Counted from the stretch's first letter, positions 35,834 through 46,059 are shown. The stretch is 64,000 bases of DNA from Nakamurella multipartita DSM 44233 (GCF_000024365.1 NC_013235.1:4092001-4156000), one strand, 5' to 3'. The notes: generated by a model from the letters alone, not told the origin. Translations and numbers: made by a program.

Positions 35834-36592
35834 GTGAGTCGCGAGTCCGCGCCCGATCGGTATCGACGGCGTCACTACTGGCCGGTGGCGATCGTGCTCA
35901 TCGTCTTGTTCGTGGTGGGCGCCATCATCTGGTTCCCCAGCCTGCGCGAGAGCGCCGCCGACAGCGGCGCCTGCAACGCCCCCGGGCCGGCCCCGGTGAC
36001 CACCGCGCCGACCATCCGCAGCACCGCCGCCGATCCGACCGCGACCGGGGACACCGCCGCGCCGGCCACGCCCACCACCCCGACCTCGACCGCGCCGCCG
36101 ATCGTCACCTCGTTGGGCGCCTACGCCGACCACGAGAGCCTGGCCAACGTCCGGCCGGCCAACCCCTCGACCATCCTGCTGACCGTGTTCAATGCCAGCA
36201 GCGTGCGCGGGCAGGCCAAGGCGGTGGCCGACGAGCTGCGGGCGGCCGGCTTCGAGTCGATGCTCGCCAGCGGCAACGATCCGCTGTACCCGGCCTCCGA
36301 CCTGAACTGCGTGGCCCAGATCCGCTTCGGCCCGGCCGGGGCGGCCGCGGCCCGGACGGTGCTGCTGGTGGCACCGTGCGCGCAGCTGGTCGTCGACTCC
36401 CGGGTCGACGATTCGGTGGACCTGGCGCTGGGCGGCCGCTACATCTACGACTCGGTCAGCAGCGAGACCCGCGACCAGCTCAAGCAGATCAAGGACGCCG
36501 CGACCCCGCCGGCGGTCATCGAGGGCCAGACCGCGGCGGCCAAGCCGCTGCCGCCGATTCCCGCACTGCCCACGGCCGACTGCGCCACCTGA
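35834..36592 (+). CDS. LytR_C-domain membrane protein (Cei-like)
   Basis: A 252-residue protein, counterpart of Rv2700 (cei, cell envelope integrity). One transmembrane helix (WPVAIVLIVLFVVGAIIWF) near the start is followed by a Thr/Pro-rich linker and an outer LytR_C domain (ILLTVFNASSVRGQAKAVAD), with two further cysteines that may pair outside the cell. LytR_C domains accompany cell-wall glycopolymer ligases. The GTG at 35834 is used since the frame upstream is intergenic. Next to ppgK and sigA as in mycobacteria. Confidence 0.87.
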   Translation: MSRESAPDRYRRRHYWPVAIVLIVLFVVGAIIWFPSLRESAADSGACNAPGPAPVTTAPTIRSTAADPTATGDTAAPATPTTPTSTAPPIVTSLGAYADHESLANVRPANPSTILLTVFNASSVRGQAKAVADELRAAGFESMLASGNDPLYPASDLNCVAQIRFGPAGAAAARTVLLVAPCAQLVVDSRVDDSVDLALGGRYIYDSVSSETRDQLKQIKDAATPPAVIEGQTAAAKPLPPIPALPTADCAT

Positions 36593-36699
36593 GCCCCGGG
36601 CGCGCTGATGCTGCCGTCCCGGACTTCGATCAGTACGATTTCGGCACCGTGCCGCCCACGCCCCACCCGGGCGGCGTACTCGATTGGCGAGGAGTTCGT

Positions 36700-37512
36700 G
36701 TGGCAACCAACCAGCCCGACATCGCTTTCGGCATCGACATCGGTGGCACCGGGATCAAGGGCGGCGTGGTCGACCTGCGCGGCGGCGTGCTGATCGGCGA
36801 GCGCTTCCGGCTGCCGACGCCCAGCCCGTCCACCCCCGAGGCGGTGGCCAAGACCGCCGGTCAGGTCGCCGCCAACTTCGACTACTCCGGTCCGTTCGGG
36901 GTCGACTTCCCCGGCGTCGTCCTGAACGGCGTCGTGCAGACGGCCGCGAACGTGGACAAGGGCTGGATCGGCACCTCGCTGCAGCAGGCCATGGAGCCGC
37001 ACCTGCCGGGTCCGGTGACCGTGCTCAACGACGCCGACGCGGCCGGGCTGGCCGAGGCCCGCTACGGCGCCGGCCGGGGCCGGCGCGGCCTGGTCATCGT
37101 GGTCACCTTCGGCACCGGCATCGGCATCGCGTTGATCAACGACGGCAAGCTGGTGCCCAACGCCGAGCTCGGGCACATCGAGCTGGACGGGCACGACGCG
37201 GAGACCAAGGCGGCCGCCTCGGCCCGGGAGCGCGACGGCCTGAGCTGGGAGCAGTGGGCCAAGCGGGCCTCCAAGTACCTGCGCCACCTGGAGAACCTGC
37301 TCTGGCCGGAGCTGTTCATCCTCGGCGGCGGCATTTCCAAGAAGCCGGAGAAGTGGGTGCCGCTGCTGCGCAACCGCACACCCACCGTGGTCGCCCAGCT
37401 GATCAACAACGCCGGCATCGTCGGCGCCGCGCTGGCCGCCAGTGAGGCCCAGACCCCGGCCGAAGCGGCCGAGTCCCCGGCCGAGTCCACCCAGACCCTG
37501 ATCCTGGACTGA
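36700..37512 (+). CDS. ppgK: Polyphosphate glucokinase
   Basis: A 270-residue ROK-family kinase that phosphorylates glucose with polyphosphate or ATP. Motifs: FGIDIGGTGIKGGVVD (phosphate loop), VLNDADAAGLAEARYG (catalytic Asp), VVTFGTGIGIALI and LGHIELDG. I chose the GTG at 36700 (GAGGAG, 6 bases upstream), because the long frame upstream overlaps the LytR_C gene. An acidic Ala/Glu-rich tail follows the fold. The suhB gene found between cei and ppgK in mycobacteria is missing here. Confidence 0.93.
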   Translation: MATNQPDIAFGIDIGGTGIKGGVVDLRGGVLIGERFRLPTPSPSTPEAVAKTAGQVAANFDYSGPFGVDFPGVVLNGVVQTAANVDKGWIGTSLQQAMEPHLPGPVTVLNDADAAGLAEARYGAGRGRRGLVIVVTFGTGIGIALINDGKLVPNAELGHIELDGHDAETKAAASARERDGLSWEQWAKRASKYLRHLENLLWPELFILGGGISKKPEKWVPLLRNRTPTVVAQLINNAGIVGAALAASEAQTPAEAAESPAESTQTLILD

Positions 37513-37588
37513 CGGGTACGACCGGCCGATTTTCGGTGGTCCGCCGATCGCGGGCCTCGATTCGGTCGTGGCCGGGAGGCGGCGCGGC

Positions 37589-37594
37589 TACACT
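37589..37594 (+). promoter_or_regulatory. Candidate -10 hexamer for sigA
   Basis: TACACT in the context ggcTACACTgg, 132 bases upstream of the sigA start. No good -35 is visible at normal spacing, so this rests on the hexamer alone. Confidence 0.35.
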
Positions 37595-37726
37595 GGAGCG
37601 GTCGCTTTCCGGCAGGACCACGGTTCTCGAGTTCGGATCCCTCGCGTCGGCTCAGCGCAAGCTGTACCCCGGCGTGAGCGGAATCGGACCGCCGTGTATG
37701 CGGCTCGTTGACGCGAAAGGGCATCA

Positions 37727-39073
37727 GTGGCAGGCGCAGCAACCTCTCCCAGTTCGACAAGGACCCGACGGTCGGCTTCGGGCGATCCCGGGGCAGCCAT
37801 CAGGTCCGCTCCCCAGGCGGCCGATCCGGCGACGGACCCGACCGCCCTGGAGGCGACCGACGAGGCTCCCGAAGAGGAGCTCATCGGTGGGGCCGACGAC
37901 GTCGAACTGATCGATGTCGAACAGGTCGCCGACGACGCGACCGCGACCGGCACCGCGGTGGTCGGGGTCCTGGAGATCGACGAGGCGGACGAGGACGACG
38001 AGGAGGAGGCCGCGACCCCGGCGGTGGCCAAGGCCAAGCCCGCCGGCAAGGACGCGACCCCCGACAAGCCGGGCGAGTCCGAGGAGTTCACCTGGGACGA
38101 CGAGGAGGAGTCCGAGGCGCTCAAGCAGGCGCGCAAGGACGCCGAGCTGACCGCGTCGGCCGACTCCGTCCGCGCCTACCTCAAGCAGATCGGCAAGGTC
38201 GCGCTGCTCAACGCCGAGGAAGAGGTGGACCTGGCCAAGCGGATCGAGGCCGGCCTCTACTCCTCCGAGCGGATGCGCCAGTTCGAGGAAGCCGGCGAGC
38301 GACTGCCCAACCAGATGCGGCGCGACCTGCGCTGGATCAAGCGGGACGGCGAGCGGGCCAAGAACCACCTGCTCGAGGCCAACCTGCGGCTGGTCGTCTC
38401 GCTGGCCAAGCGCTACACCGGCCGCGGCATGGCGTTCCTGGACCTGATCCAGGAGGGCAACCTCGGTCTGATCCGCGCGGTCGAGAAGTTCGACTACACC
38501 AAGGGCTACAAGTTCTCCACCTACGCCACCTGGTGGATCCGGCAGGCGATCACCCGGGCCATGGCCGACCAGGCCCGCACCATTCGTATCCCGGTGCACA
38601 TGGTCGAGGTCATTAACAAGCTCGGCCGCATCCAGCGCGAGCTGCTGCAGGACCTGGGCCGCGAGCCCACTCCGGAAGAGCTCGCCAAGGAAATGGACAT
38701 CACCCCGGACAAGGTGCTGGAGATCCAGCAGTACGCCCGGGAGCCCATCTCCCTCGACCAGACCATCGGTGACGAGGGTGACTCGCAGCTCGGTGACTTC
38801 ATCGAGGACTCCGAGGCCGTCGTGGCCGTGGACGCGGTCTCGTTCACCCTGCTGCAGGACCAGCTGCAGGCCGTCCTGCAGACCCTGTCCGAGCGGGAGG
38901 CCGGCGTCGTCCGGCTGCGCTTCGGCCTGACCGATGGTCAGCCGCGCACCCTGGACGAGATCGGCCAGGTCTACGGGGTCACCCGCGAGCGGATCCGGCA
39001 GATCGAGTCCAAGACGATGTCCAAGCTGCGGCACCCGTCGCGCTCCCAGGTGCTACGCGACTACCTGGAGTAA
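37727..39073 (+). CDS. sigA: Primary RNA polymerase sigma factor (SigA/HrdB)
   Basis: A 448-residue group 1 sigma factor. A disordered acidic N-terminus of about 130 residues (region 1.1-like, [16 protein letters not shown]) precedes region 1.2 ([20 protein letters not shown]), region 2 ([20 protein letters not shown] and [18 protein letters not shown]), region 3 and region 4 ([20 protein letters not shown]). It recognises standard housekeeping promoters. The GTG at 37727 follows GAAAGGG by 7 bases. Placement after ppgK matches mycobacteria. Confidence 0.97.
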   Translation: MAGAATSPSSTRTRRSASGDPGAAIRSAPQAADPATDPTALEATDEAPEEELIGGADDVELIDVEQVADDATATGTAVVGVLEIDEADEDDEEEAATPAVAKAKPAGKDATPDKPGESEEFTWDDEEESEALKQARKDAELTASADSVRAYLKQIGKVALLNAEEEVDLAKRIEAGLYSSERMRQFEEAGERLPNQMRRDLRWIKRDGERAKNHLLEANLRLVVSLAKRYTGRGMAFLDLIQEGNLGLIRAVEKFDYTKGYKFSTYATWWIRQAITRAMADQARTIRIPVHMVEVINKLGRIQRELLQDLGREPTPEELAKEMDITPDKVLEIQQYAREPISLDQTIGDEGDSQLGDFIEDSEAVVAVDAVSFTLLQDQLQAVLQTLSEREAGVVRLRFGLTDGQPRTLDEIGQVYGVTRERIRQIESKTMSKLRHPSRSQVLRDYLE

Positions 39074-39112
39074 ACCGCTCGGCCGGTCCCGGCCAGCGCT
39101 GTCCCGACCGAA

Positions 39113-40117
39113 CTACCAGGTCAGGGTCAGCACGGTGGCCGGGATCGCCAGCAGGCCGGCCGCCGTGAGCACGATCAAGGCCCGGGCGAACAGCGGCAAC
39201 GGCCGCGGATCGTTCATCCGCCGCACCCGGTCGGTCACGCACGTCCCCGATCCGGCCCGATGCGCGTCACTTCCGGCGGCCTGGCCGCCGATGGTGTCGG
39301 GGCCGTCGGTACCGGCCCGGGTCCGTCCCTCCAGGGCGACCCGGGTGAGCGCCGAGGCCAATGCGCCCGGGGCCGACCGGGCCCGCGCGACGTCGTCGGC
39401 GAGCATCTCGGTCAACTCCGTCACCGACCGCCCGGCCTCCCGCACCCCACGCACCCGGCCGACTGCGGCCACCCAGGACTGGAACGGCAGGATCAGGATG
39501 TCGTGCCGGGCCCGGAGGTGGGCCCGTTCGTGTTCGACCACCGCGGCCAGCTCGACCGGGGTGAGCAGGTCGACCAGCCCGGTGGAGACGACCAGCCGGG
39601 CGTGCAGACCGGGCAGGGTGTACGCGACCGCGCTGCGGTGATCCATCAACCGGACCTGGCAGCCGGCGCCGATCGGCACCCGGGGCGGGATCGGTCGGGT
39701 CAGCAGATCCAGCAGTTGTCGGTGCCCGCGGCGCCGGCGCACCGTGCGCCAGGCCGTGCGGATCAGGGTGGTCAGCAACAGCACGGCGACGGCCAGCCCG
39801 AGCAGCCCGCAGACCGCGCGCCAGGGCGCCAGCTCCCCCGCGAACAGCGACCCCCACCAACTCAGCCCGGCGCCGACCAGGGTGTGCCCGGACGGCTCGA
39901 CGGCCAGCAGGGCCAGCCCGGCCACCACCGAGAATCCCGCGCCCAGGCAGACCCCCTGCCACAGCAGCAGGCTGCAGGCCGGCGCGCGCCGGGGCCAGCG
40001 GGCGTGGGCCAGCGCCAGGCTGACCGGCGCCGCCAGCGTCACCCCGATCAGGACCAGCAGGCAGCCGATCGCGGCGACCGGCGTCGGCCCCGCGGCCGGG
40101 GCCAGGTCCGCATCCAT
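39113..40117 (-). CDS. M56-family (BlaR1-like) membrane metallopeptidase
   Basis: A 334-residue protein with several transmembrane helices and the zinc-protease motif VEHERAHLRARHD (HExxH). BlaR1-type proteases cleave their partner repressor on signal. Here no penicillin-binding sensor domain is present, so the signal is unknown. The ATG overlaps the stop of the BlaI gene by one base, so the pair is coupled. Ends 40 bases from the sigA stop, convergent. Confidence 0.88.
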   Translation of the reverse strand: MDADLAPAAGPTPVAAIGCLLVLIGVTLAAPVSLALAHARWPRRAPACSLLLWQGVCLGAGFSVVAGLALLAVEPSGHTLVGAGLSWWGSLFAGELAPWRAVCGLLGLAVAVLLLTTLIRTAWRTVRRRRGHRQLLDLLTRPIPPRVPIGAGCQVRLMDHRSAVAYTLPGLHARLVVSTGLVDLLTPVELAAVVEHERAHLRARHDILILPFQSWVAAVGRVRGVREAGRSVTELTEMLADDVARARSAPGALASALTRVALEGRTRAGTDGPDTIGGQAAGSDAHRAGSGTCVTDRVRRMNDPRPLPLFARALIVLTAAGLLAIPATVLTLTW

Positions 40118-40467
40118 CAGCAGGGGCCGTCGAGGGCGCGCCGCAACGCTTCCTGGTCCTGTTCGGAGATCCCGCCGACGAACCTGGTCAGTGCCGCATC
40201 CCGATCCGGAGCCCCGTCCAGCACCTGCCGCATCAGGGTGGCCAGGTGCTCCTCCCGGCCCGCGGTCGCCTCGTACGAATGGGCCCGGCCGTCCCGGGAC
40301 CGGCGGACCAGACCCTTGGTCTCCAGCCGGGACAGCACGGTGAGCACGGTGGTGACCGCGAGTTCGCGACCGGGCAACGCCTCGACGACGGCCCGGGCGG
40401 TCATCGGCTCACCGGCGTCCCAGAGCACGTCGACGACGGCCCGTTCCAGCTCGCCTCTGCCGGCCAT
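40117..40467 (-). CDS. BlaI/MecI/CopY-family repressor
   Basis: A 116-residue winged-helix regulator: ELERAVVDVLWDAGEPMTAR, then VTTVLTVLSRLETKGLVRRS (recognition helix and wing) and a C-terminal dimerisation helix. I chose the ATG at 40467 (GAAGGAGAG upstream); the frame to 40533 adds a leader with no family match. Its partner is the M56 protease. No clear TACTAC-type operator was found upstream, so its targets are unknown. Confidence 0.9.
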   Translation of the reverse strand: MAGRGELERAVVDVLWDAGEPMTARAVVEALPGRELAVTTVLTVLSRLETKGLVRRSRDGRAHSYEATAGREEHLATLMRQVLDGAPDRDAALTRFVGGISEQDQEALRRALDGPC

Positions 40468-40573
40468 GCACTCTCCTTCGGTCCGAGCACCCATCATCCT
40501 CCCCGGCCCCGGAACCGGCGAGAACGGTCCCACCGGCCGCCTCCGGCGCCGGCTCGATGCCCGGCGCGGGTCG

Positions 40574-42325
40574 TCAGCCGACCCGGCGCCCGCCGGCGAG
40601 CCGGACCACCTGGTCGGCCAGGGCCTCGTCCTGCGGGCGGTGCGAGACCAGCAGCACGCACCGGCCCGGGTCGGGTCGCATGATGCGGGCGGTGACGGAC
40701 TCGGCGGTGGCCCCGTCCAGATGCGCGGCCGGTTCGTCGGCCAGCAGCACCGGCCGGTCGGCCAGGATCGCCCGGGCCAGCGCGATGCGCTGACGCTCGC
40801 CGCCGGAGACCGCCCGCCCGTGTTCGCCGACCGGAGTGTCCAGGCCCTGGGGCAGCCCGTCGAGCCAGCCGCCGGCGCCGGCCTCGCGCAGGGCCGCCTC
40901 GACCTGCGCCGCGTCGGCGTCCGGGCGGGCCAGCCGCACGTTCTCCAGCACCGTGGAGTCGAACAGGTGCGCGCTCTGGTCGCACCAGGAGAACCGGGTG
41001 CGGACCTGGTCGGGATCGAGCTCGGCGACGTCGACCCCGTCCAGGGTGATCCGCCCGGTGGTCGGGGTGAGGAAGCCCAGCAGCACGGCCAGCAGCGTGG
41101 ATTTGCCCGAACCCGACTCCCCCGCCACCACGATCCGCCGGCCCGGCACCAGGTCCAGGTCGATGTCGGTCAGCGCGTCGCGGTCCGCCCCGGGCCAGCG
41201 GGCGCCGACCCCGCGCAGCCGGATGATCGCGCCGGCGGCCGGCTCCGGCAGCGGTCGGGGGTGAACCGGCGGAGGTGCGGTGACCGGCGGGGTGTCCATC
41301 ACGGCGAACAGGCGGCGCAGCGCGGCCGTGGCCCGATGCAGGGCCGCGGCGGCCACCCCGACCGCCTGCACGGTGTCGGTCAGGGCCAGTGGGGTGAGCA
41401 CGATCACGGCCAGCAGCACCGGGTTCAGGTCGGCCGCGGCGACCGCCGGCACCCCGAACCAGGCCGCGACCCAGACGGCCGCGCCCATGGCCGCGACGGC
41501 GACCGCGGCGGCCACCCCGGCCGCGCGGGCGGTCCCGGCCGCGATCCGCCGGCTGTCGGTCTCGATCTGGTCGAGCTCGTCGAGCCGCCCGGCCAGCCCG
41601 TCGGAGACGGTCAGCTCGGGCAGGTCGTCCAGCAGCTCGGTGACCAGCCGGGTCCGGCCGGCCCGGATCTGCACGGCTTGCCCCTCGACCCGGGCGGAGC
41701 GGCGGGCCGAGAGCACCGGCACCAGCACGCAGGCCACCACCAGCGCCACGGCCAGCGCCACCCCGGCGGCCGGCAGGATCAGCGCCAGCAGCACGACGGT
41801 GCCGGCCCCGACCAGGGCGGCCCCGGCCAACGGCAGCAGCCCGCGCAGGAAGGCGTCCCCGGCGTCGTCGACGTCGTCGACGGTGCGGGCCAGCAGATCC
41901 CCGCGCCGCCACACCGGCAGGGCGGCCGGCGCGATCAACGCCAGGTGCGCGACCAGCCGCTGCCGGATGCCGCCCAACACCCGGAAGGCGGCGTCGTGCG
42001 AGATGAGCCGCTCCACGTAGCGCAGCACGCCGCGGCCGATGCCCAGCGTCCGGACCGAGACCACGGCGACCATCAGGTACAGCACGGGTGGTTGCTGGGC
42101 GGCCCGGGCGATCAGCCAGGCCGACGTGGCCATCAGGCCGACCGCGCATCCGGTGGCCAACGCGCCGACGACGGCGGCGCCGAGCAGTCGCCAGCGCACC
42201 CCGGCCGCCTGGGACCACAACCGGGCCAGCGGCGCCATCCGGCGAGGCACCGCAGGTGCCGCCGGTGCGGCCGGCGGGCCGGCCGGGGCCACGGACGCGG
42301 CCCCGGAACGGGGGGCGGTCACCAC
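40574..42325 (-). CDS. cydC: ABC exporter subunit CydC of the cytochrome bd assembly system
   Basis: A 583-residue half-transporter: six transmembrane helices, then an ATPase with Walker A GESGSGKSTLLAVLLG, signature VSGGERQRIALARAI and Walker B VLLADEPAAHLD. CydDC exports thiols such as cysteine and glutathione, or haem-related ligands, and is required to build cytochrome bd. The start overlaps the cydD stop by 7 bases. The N-terminal 25 residues are Ala/Pro-rich. Confidence 0.92.
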   Translation of the reverse strand: MVTAPRSGAASVAPAGPPAAPAAPAVPRRMAPLARLWSQAAGVRWRLLGAAVVGALATGCAVGLMATSAWLIARAAQQPPVLYLMVAVVSVRTLGIGRGVLRYVERLISHDAAFRVLGGIRQRLVAHLALIAPAALPVWRRGDLLARTVDDVDDAGDAFLRGLLPLAGAALVGAGTVVLLALILPAAGVALAVALVVACVLVPVLSARRSARVEGQAVQIRAGRTRLVTELLDDLPELTVSDGLAGRLDELDQIETDSRRIAAGTARAAGVAAAVAVAAMGAAVWVAAWFGVPAVAAADLNPVLLAVIVLTPLALTDTVQAVGVAAAALHRATAALRRLFAVMDTPPVTAPPPVHPRPLPEPAAGAIIRLRGVGARWPGADRDALTDIDLDLVPGRRIVVAGESGSGKSTLLAVLLGFLTPTTGRITLDGVDVAELDPDQVRTRFSWCDQSAHLFDSTVLENVRLARPDADAAQVEAALREAGAGGWLDGLPQGLDTPVGEHGRAVSGGERQRIALARAILADRPVLLADEPAAHLDGATAESVTARIMRPDPGRCVLLVSHRPQDEALADQVVRLAGGRRVG

Positions 42326-44040
42326 GGGTTCACCCCGGTGGTGGCCAGCGCGGTGCCGGCCTCGCCGTCCGCGGGATCGGTCTGCTCGATCGCGGCCGTC
42401 TCCAGCCGCACGACGTGATCGGCCAGGGCGAGCGGGCCGGGCCGGTGGGTGACCAGCACCACCGTGCGTCCGGCGAGGTATCGCCGGATGCCGGCCAGCA
42501 CCCGTTGCTCCGTGTCGCCGTCCAGCGCGGCGGTGGGCTCGTCCAGCAGCAGCACCGGGGCCGGCCGGGCCAACGCCCGGGCCAGCGTCAGGCGCTGCCG
42601 TTGGCCCTGCGACAGACCGGCCCCACCGTCACCGAGCCGATGCTCCAGGCCACCGGGCAACGCATCGACGAAATCGGCCGCGTCCACCGCGACCAGGGCC
42701 GCGCGCAGCGCCGCCTCGTCCAGACCGGGGTGACCCAGGCTCAGGTTCTGTCGGATGGTGCCGGCCTGCAGGGCGCCGCCCTGGGCCGCCCACCCGAGCT
42801 GGCCGCGCCACCATCCGGGATCCAGCTCGGCCACCGGGACGGGGTCGGTGCCGGCCCCACGCACGTCCACCGCACCGGAGTCGGGTCGAACCACCCCCGC
42901 GATCAGCTGCAACAACGTGGTCTTGCCGGCGCCGCTGTCGCCGATGACGACGGTCACCTGACCCGGCGGCACGCTCAGGGTCAGCGGGCCGACGGCGCCG
43001 CGCTCCCCCGGGCGGCCCACCGTCGCGTCCTGCAGGCCGATCTCGAACGGCCCGGCCAGATCGCGGCGGGTGCCGGCCGGCGGCGGCGGCGTGTCCAGCA
43101 CGTCCAGCACCCGGCCGGCCGCCTCCACCCCGTCCGCCGCGGCGTGGAACTGGGTGCCCAGCGCCCGCAGCGGCAGGTAGGCCTCGGGGGCCAGGATCAG
43201 CACGGCCAGGCCCACCTCCAGGGTCAGCCCGCCGTACACCAGCCGCAGCCCGATCGCCACGGCGACCAGGGCCACCGACAACGAGGCGAGCAGTTCGAGC
43301 ACCATCGAGGACAGGAACGCCACCCGCAGAGTGACCATCGAGGACCGGCGGTAGTCGTCGGTCACCCGGCGGACCGCCTCGGCCTGGGCCTTGGCCCGGC
43401 CGAACACCTTCAGGGTGGGCAGCCCGGCCACGACGTCGGTGAAGTGCGCGGCCAACCGGGACAGGCTGGCCCACTTGGCCCGGGTCTGCCGGTCGGTGTA
43501 CCAGCCGACCAGCGCCATGAACAGCGGGATCAACGGCAGGGTGACCAGCACGATGATGGCGCTGGTCAGGTCGGCGCTGAACAGGTAGATCAGCATCATC
43601 ACCGGCACCACCACCGAGAGCACCAGCTGCGGCAGGTAGCGGGCCAGGTAGGTGTGCAGCGATTCGACCCCGGTGGTGGCCAGGACGGCGAGCCGCCCGG
43701 TCTGTTCGCCGGATCGCCAGCGGGGACCCAACGCGGCCGCGTGCAGCACCAGATCGCGCCGCAGCCCGGCGGTGACCGCCGACGCACTGCGCCCGGCCAG
43801 TTCCTCCGACGCCCAGGCCAGCCCGGCGCGGATCGCGATCACCACGGCCAGCACCCCCAGGCGGCCGGCGACCTGTTCCAGGCCGGCCCCGCCGATGATC
43901 ACCTCGGCCAGGATCCCGGCCAGCAGGACGGCCTGGACGATCACCACCAGCGCCGACAGAACACCCAGGACCACGGACAGCACGATCAACCGGCGCACGC
44001 CGGTGGCGTACCGGGCCAGTCGCGGGTCGAAGGGTCTCAC
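42319..44040 (-). CDS. cydD: ABC exporter subunit CydD of the cytochrome bd assembly system
   Basis: A 573-residue half-transporter with six helices and an ATPase domain: Walker [17 protein letters not shown], signature [16 protein letters not shown], Walker [13 protein letters not shown]. It pairs with CydC. The GTG start at 44040 is divergent from the LuxR-type regulator gene. In this genome cydAB and cydDC are not contiguous: the regulator lies between them. Confidence 0.92.
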   Translation of the reverse strand: MRPFDPRLARYATGVRRLIVLSVVLGVLSALVVIVQAVLLAGILAEVIIGGAGLEQVAGRLGVLAVVIAIRAGLAWASEELAGRSASAVTAGLRRDLVLHAAALGPRWRSGEQTGRLAVLATTGVESLHTYLARYLPQLVLSVVVPVMMLIYLFSADLTSAIIVLVTLPLIPLFMALVGWYTDRQTRAKWASLSRLAAHFTDVVAGLPTLKVFGRAKAQAEAVRRVTDDYRRSSMVTLRVAFLSSMVLELLASLSVALVAVAIGLRLVYGGLTLEVGLAVLILAPEAYLPLRALGTQFHAAADGVEAAGRVLDVLDTPPPPAGTRRDLAGPFEIGLQDATVGRPGERGAVGPLTLSVPPGQVTVVIGDSGAGKTTLLQLIAGVVRPDSGAVDVRGAGTDPVPVAELDPGWWRGQLGWAAQGGALQAGTIRQNLSLGHPGLDEAALRAALVAVDAADFVDALPGGLEHRLGDGGAGLSQGQRQRLTLARALARPAPVLLLDEPTAALDGDTEQRVLAGIRRYLAGRTVVLVTHRPGPLALADHVVRLETAAIEQTDPADGEAGTALATTGVNPW

Positions 44041-44112
44041 GGCACCAGTGAAACAGAGCGGTCGGACAGCAGGGCGGCGGCCGCGGCGCCGTCACCCTGC
44101 GGATGCCGGCGT

Positions 44113-44150
44113 TTGACTGCGCTGAGTACCGGGTACATCACCTGGTGATG
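44113..44150 (+). promoter_or_regulatory. Candidate promoter and palindromic operator for the LuxR-type gene
   Basis: TTGACT (44113-44118) and TACATC (44134-44139) are 15 bases apart and point to the regulator gene. The perfect palindrome catcacctggtgatg (44136-44150) overlaps the -10, and gtaccgggtac adjoins it. Such a site could bind the regulator itself and act on cydD as well. Confidence 0.4.
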
Positions 44151-44202
44151 AAGACCCAGTCGCGGACTCAACCGTTCAGGGGCCCAGGAGGGACCAAGAA
44201 CC

Positions 44203-44895
44203 ATGACGCTTGATACCGACAGTGAGACCCGGTCAGCACTCATGTCACATACCTCGATCGCGCCGCGTGCCCGTTTTGTGCCCCGGCAACGCAGTGCCAT
44301 CGCGGACCACCGCCGTCTGGGCGGATCCGCCGAGCCCACCGACCTCGTGGCCGGGGCGATGACCGTGCTCATCGCCGATCCGGTGCCCAGCAGCCGGGAA
44401 CGGCTGGCCACCGAATTGGCCTCCGGCGGGGCCGGTCAGGTCATCCAGGCCGACAGCGTGCGTGCCGTGGAGATCCTGATCGAGAACTCGACCGGCGGTC
44501 AGCTGGCCCTGGTCAGCCTGGGTTTCGGCGATCCGGCGCCCCGACTGATCCGCGGCCTGGCCCAGGTTCCGTGGACCCGGGTGCTGGCCGTGGCCCTGTC
44601 CCGGCAACCGGAGCCGCTGCTGGCCGCCCTGGCCGCCGGCGCCACCGGCGTGCTGCGGGGACACCCGGGAGGCGCCGACCCGGATCTGTCCGGCCGGCTG
44701 GGCCGGTTGACCGCCCGTGAACTGGACGTGCTGCGGCTGGTCGCCGAGGGTCGCACCAATAAGTGGATCGCCGAACAGCTGTCGCTGTCGGCGTTGACCG
44801 TCAAGAGCCACCTGGCCCGGATCAGCCGCAAGCTGGGCACTGGCGACCGCTCGCACCAGGTCGCGGTGGCCATGCGCGCCGGGATGATGCGCTAA
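44203..44895 (+). CDS. LuxR-family regulator with atypical receiver
   Basis: A 230-residue protein. The C-terminus is a clear LuxR/NarL helix-turn-helix (LTARELDVLRLVAEGRTNKW and VKSHLARISRKLGTGDRS). Residues about 50-150 look like a receiver fold (MTVLIADPVPSSRERLATEL), but the strand that should carry the phospho-acceptor Asp reads LALVSLGFGD, so phosphorylation is doubtful. Starts at the ATG at 44203; an internal ATG at 44356, just before the receiver, is possible. Its place between cydDC and cydAB suggests a role in their control (inference). Confidence 0.85.
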   Translation: MTLDTDSETRSALMSHTSIAPRARFVPRQRSAIADHRRLGGSAEPTDLVAGAMTVLIADPVPSSRERLATELASGGAGQVIQADSVRAVEILIENSTGGQLALVSLGFGDPAPRLIRGLAQVPWTRVLAVALSRQPEPLLAALAAGATGVLRGHPGGADPDLSGRLGRLTARELDVLRLVAEGRTNKWIAEQLSLSALTVKSHLARISRKLGTGDRSHQVAVAMRAGMMR

Positions 44896-44951
44896 CCCTG
44901 GGCCCGTGCGGGTCCGGACCGGCGTCGCCGGCCCGGACCCGGCCGCGGCCA

Positions 44952-45971
44952 TCAATGGCTGGGCACCGAGGTCGGTGACTCGGGGATCTGCTTGGTCGAG
45001 ATCCGCTTGCGGAAGATCCAGTAGCTCCACGCCTGGTAGCCCAGGATCAACGGGACGAACAGCAGGGCGATCCAGCTCATCACGGTGAGCGTGTACGGGG
45101 TGGACGCGGCGTTCTCGATGTTCAGCGAGTAGTCCGGGTTGATCGTCGAGGGGAACACGTCCGGGTAGATCGAGGCGAACCAGCCGGTGACCAGCATCCC
45201 GGTGGACACCGCGGAGGCCAGGAACGCCCAGCCGTCGCGGTTGGCGCGCGTCAACAGCACCGCCGCCAGCATCGCGACCACGGCCAACGCGCCCAGCACG
45301 ACCGAGCCGGTGGTGCCCCGGATGAACTGCTGCCAGACGACGGCCACGGCCATCACCACGAGCGCGACCGGCCCGAGCCGGACGGCCAGCCGCTGCGCCC
45401 GTTCCCGAACCTCCTGGGTGGTCTTCAGGGCCAGGTATACCGACCCGTGGGTCAGGAACAGCAGCAGCGTGGTCAGGCCCATCAGCAGCGCGAACGGGTT
45501 GAGCAGGTCCAGGAAGGTGCCCACGTACTCGTGCTCGGCGTTCAGCGCGACGCCGCGCACCACGTTGCCGAAGGCAACGCCCCAGAGCAGGGCCAGCCCC
45601 CAGGAGGTGACCAGGATGGACAGGTCCCAGCGGGCCCGCCAGGTATCGCTGTGCCCCTTGCCCCGGTACTCGAAGGCCACCCCGCGCACGATCAGCAGCA
45701 CCAGGATCAGCACCAGGGCCAGGTAGAAGCCCGAGAACATCGAGGCGTACCACTCGGGGAAAGCGGCGAAGGTCGCGCCGCCCGCGGTGAGCAGCCAGAC
45801 CTCGTTGGCGTCCCAGACCGGGCCGATGGTGTTGATCAGGACCCGGCGGCCCTTCTCGTCCTTGCCGACGATGCGCAGCAGCGCGCCGACGCCGAAGTCG
45901 AAGCCTTCCAGGACGAAGTATCCGATCCACAGGATGGCGATGAGGACGAACCAGAGGTTGTTCAGGAACAC
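44952..45971 (-). CDS. cydB: Cytochrome bd oxidase subunit II
   Basis: A 339-residue membrane protein with about eight or nine helices, opening MFLNNLWFVLIAILWIGYFVL as is typical of CydB, followed by EGFDFGVGALL and GPVWDANEVWL, both family hallmarks. With CydA it forms the quinol oxidase used at low oxygen. It follows cydA after 88 bases on the same strand. Confidence 0.95.
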   Translation of the reverse strand: MFLNNLWFVLIAILWIGYFVLEGFDFGVGALLRIVGKDEKGRRVLINTIGPVWDANEVWLLTAGGATFAAFPEWYASMFSGFYLALVLILVLLIVRGVAFEYRGKGHSDTWRARWDLSILVTSWGLALLWGVAFGNVVRGVALNAEHEYVGTFLDLLNPFALLMGLTTLLLFLTHGSVYLALKTTQEVRERAQRLAVRLGPVALVVMAVAVVWQQFIRGTTGSVVLGALAVVAMLAAVLLTRANRDGWAFLASAVSTGMLVTGWFASIYPDVFPSTINPDYSLNIENAASTPYTLTVMSWIALLFVPLILGYQAWSYWIFRKRISTKQIPESPTSVPSH

Positions 45972-46059
45972 GGTTGACCGCTCCTAGGTGCCAGGGCCGG
46001 CGGTAGTTCGAGGACAGGGGTGGTGACGGCGGTGATCACAGCGGTCGGGCGCATGGCGA

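Noticed and set aside
39260-42418. A very long plus-strand frame (over 1000 codons), and similar long frames at 22130-24046, 42088-44148 and 48576-50942
   Set aside because: They lie opposite cyd, kinase and helicase genes, are rich in Arg, Gly, Pro, Gln and His and match nothing; high GC removes stops from the antisense frame.
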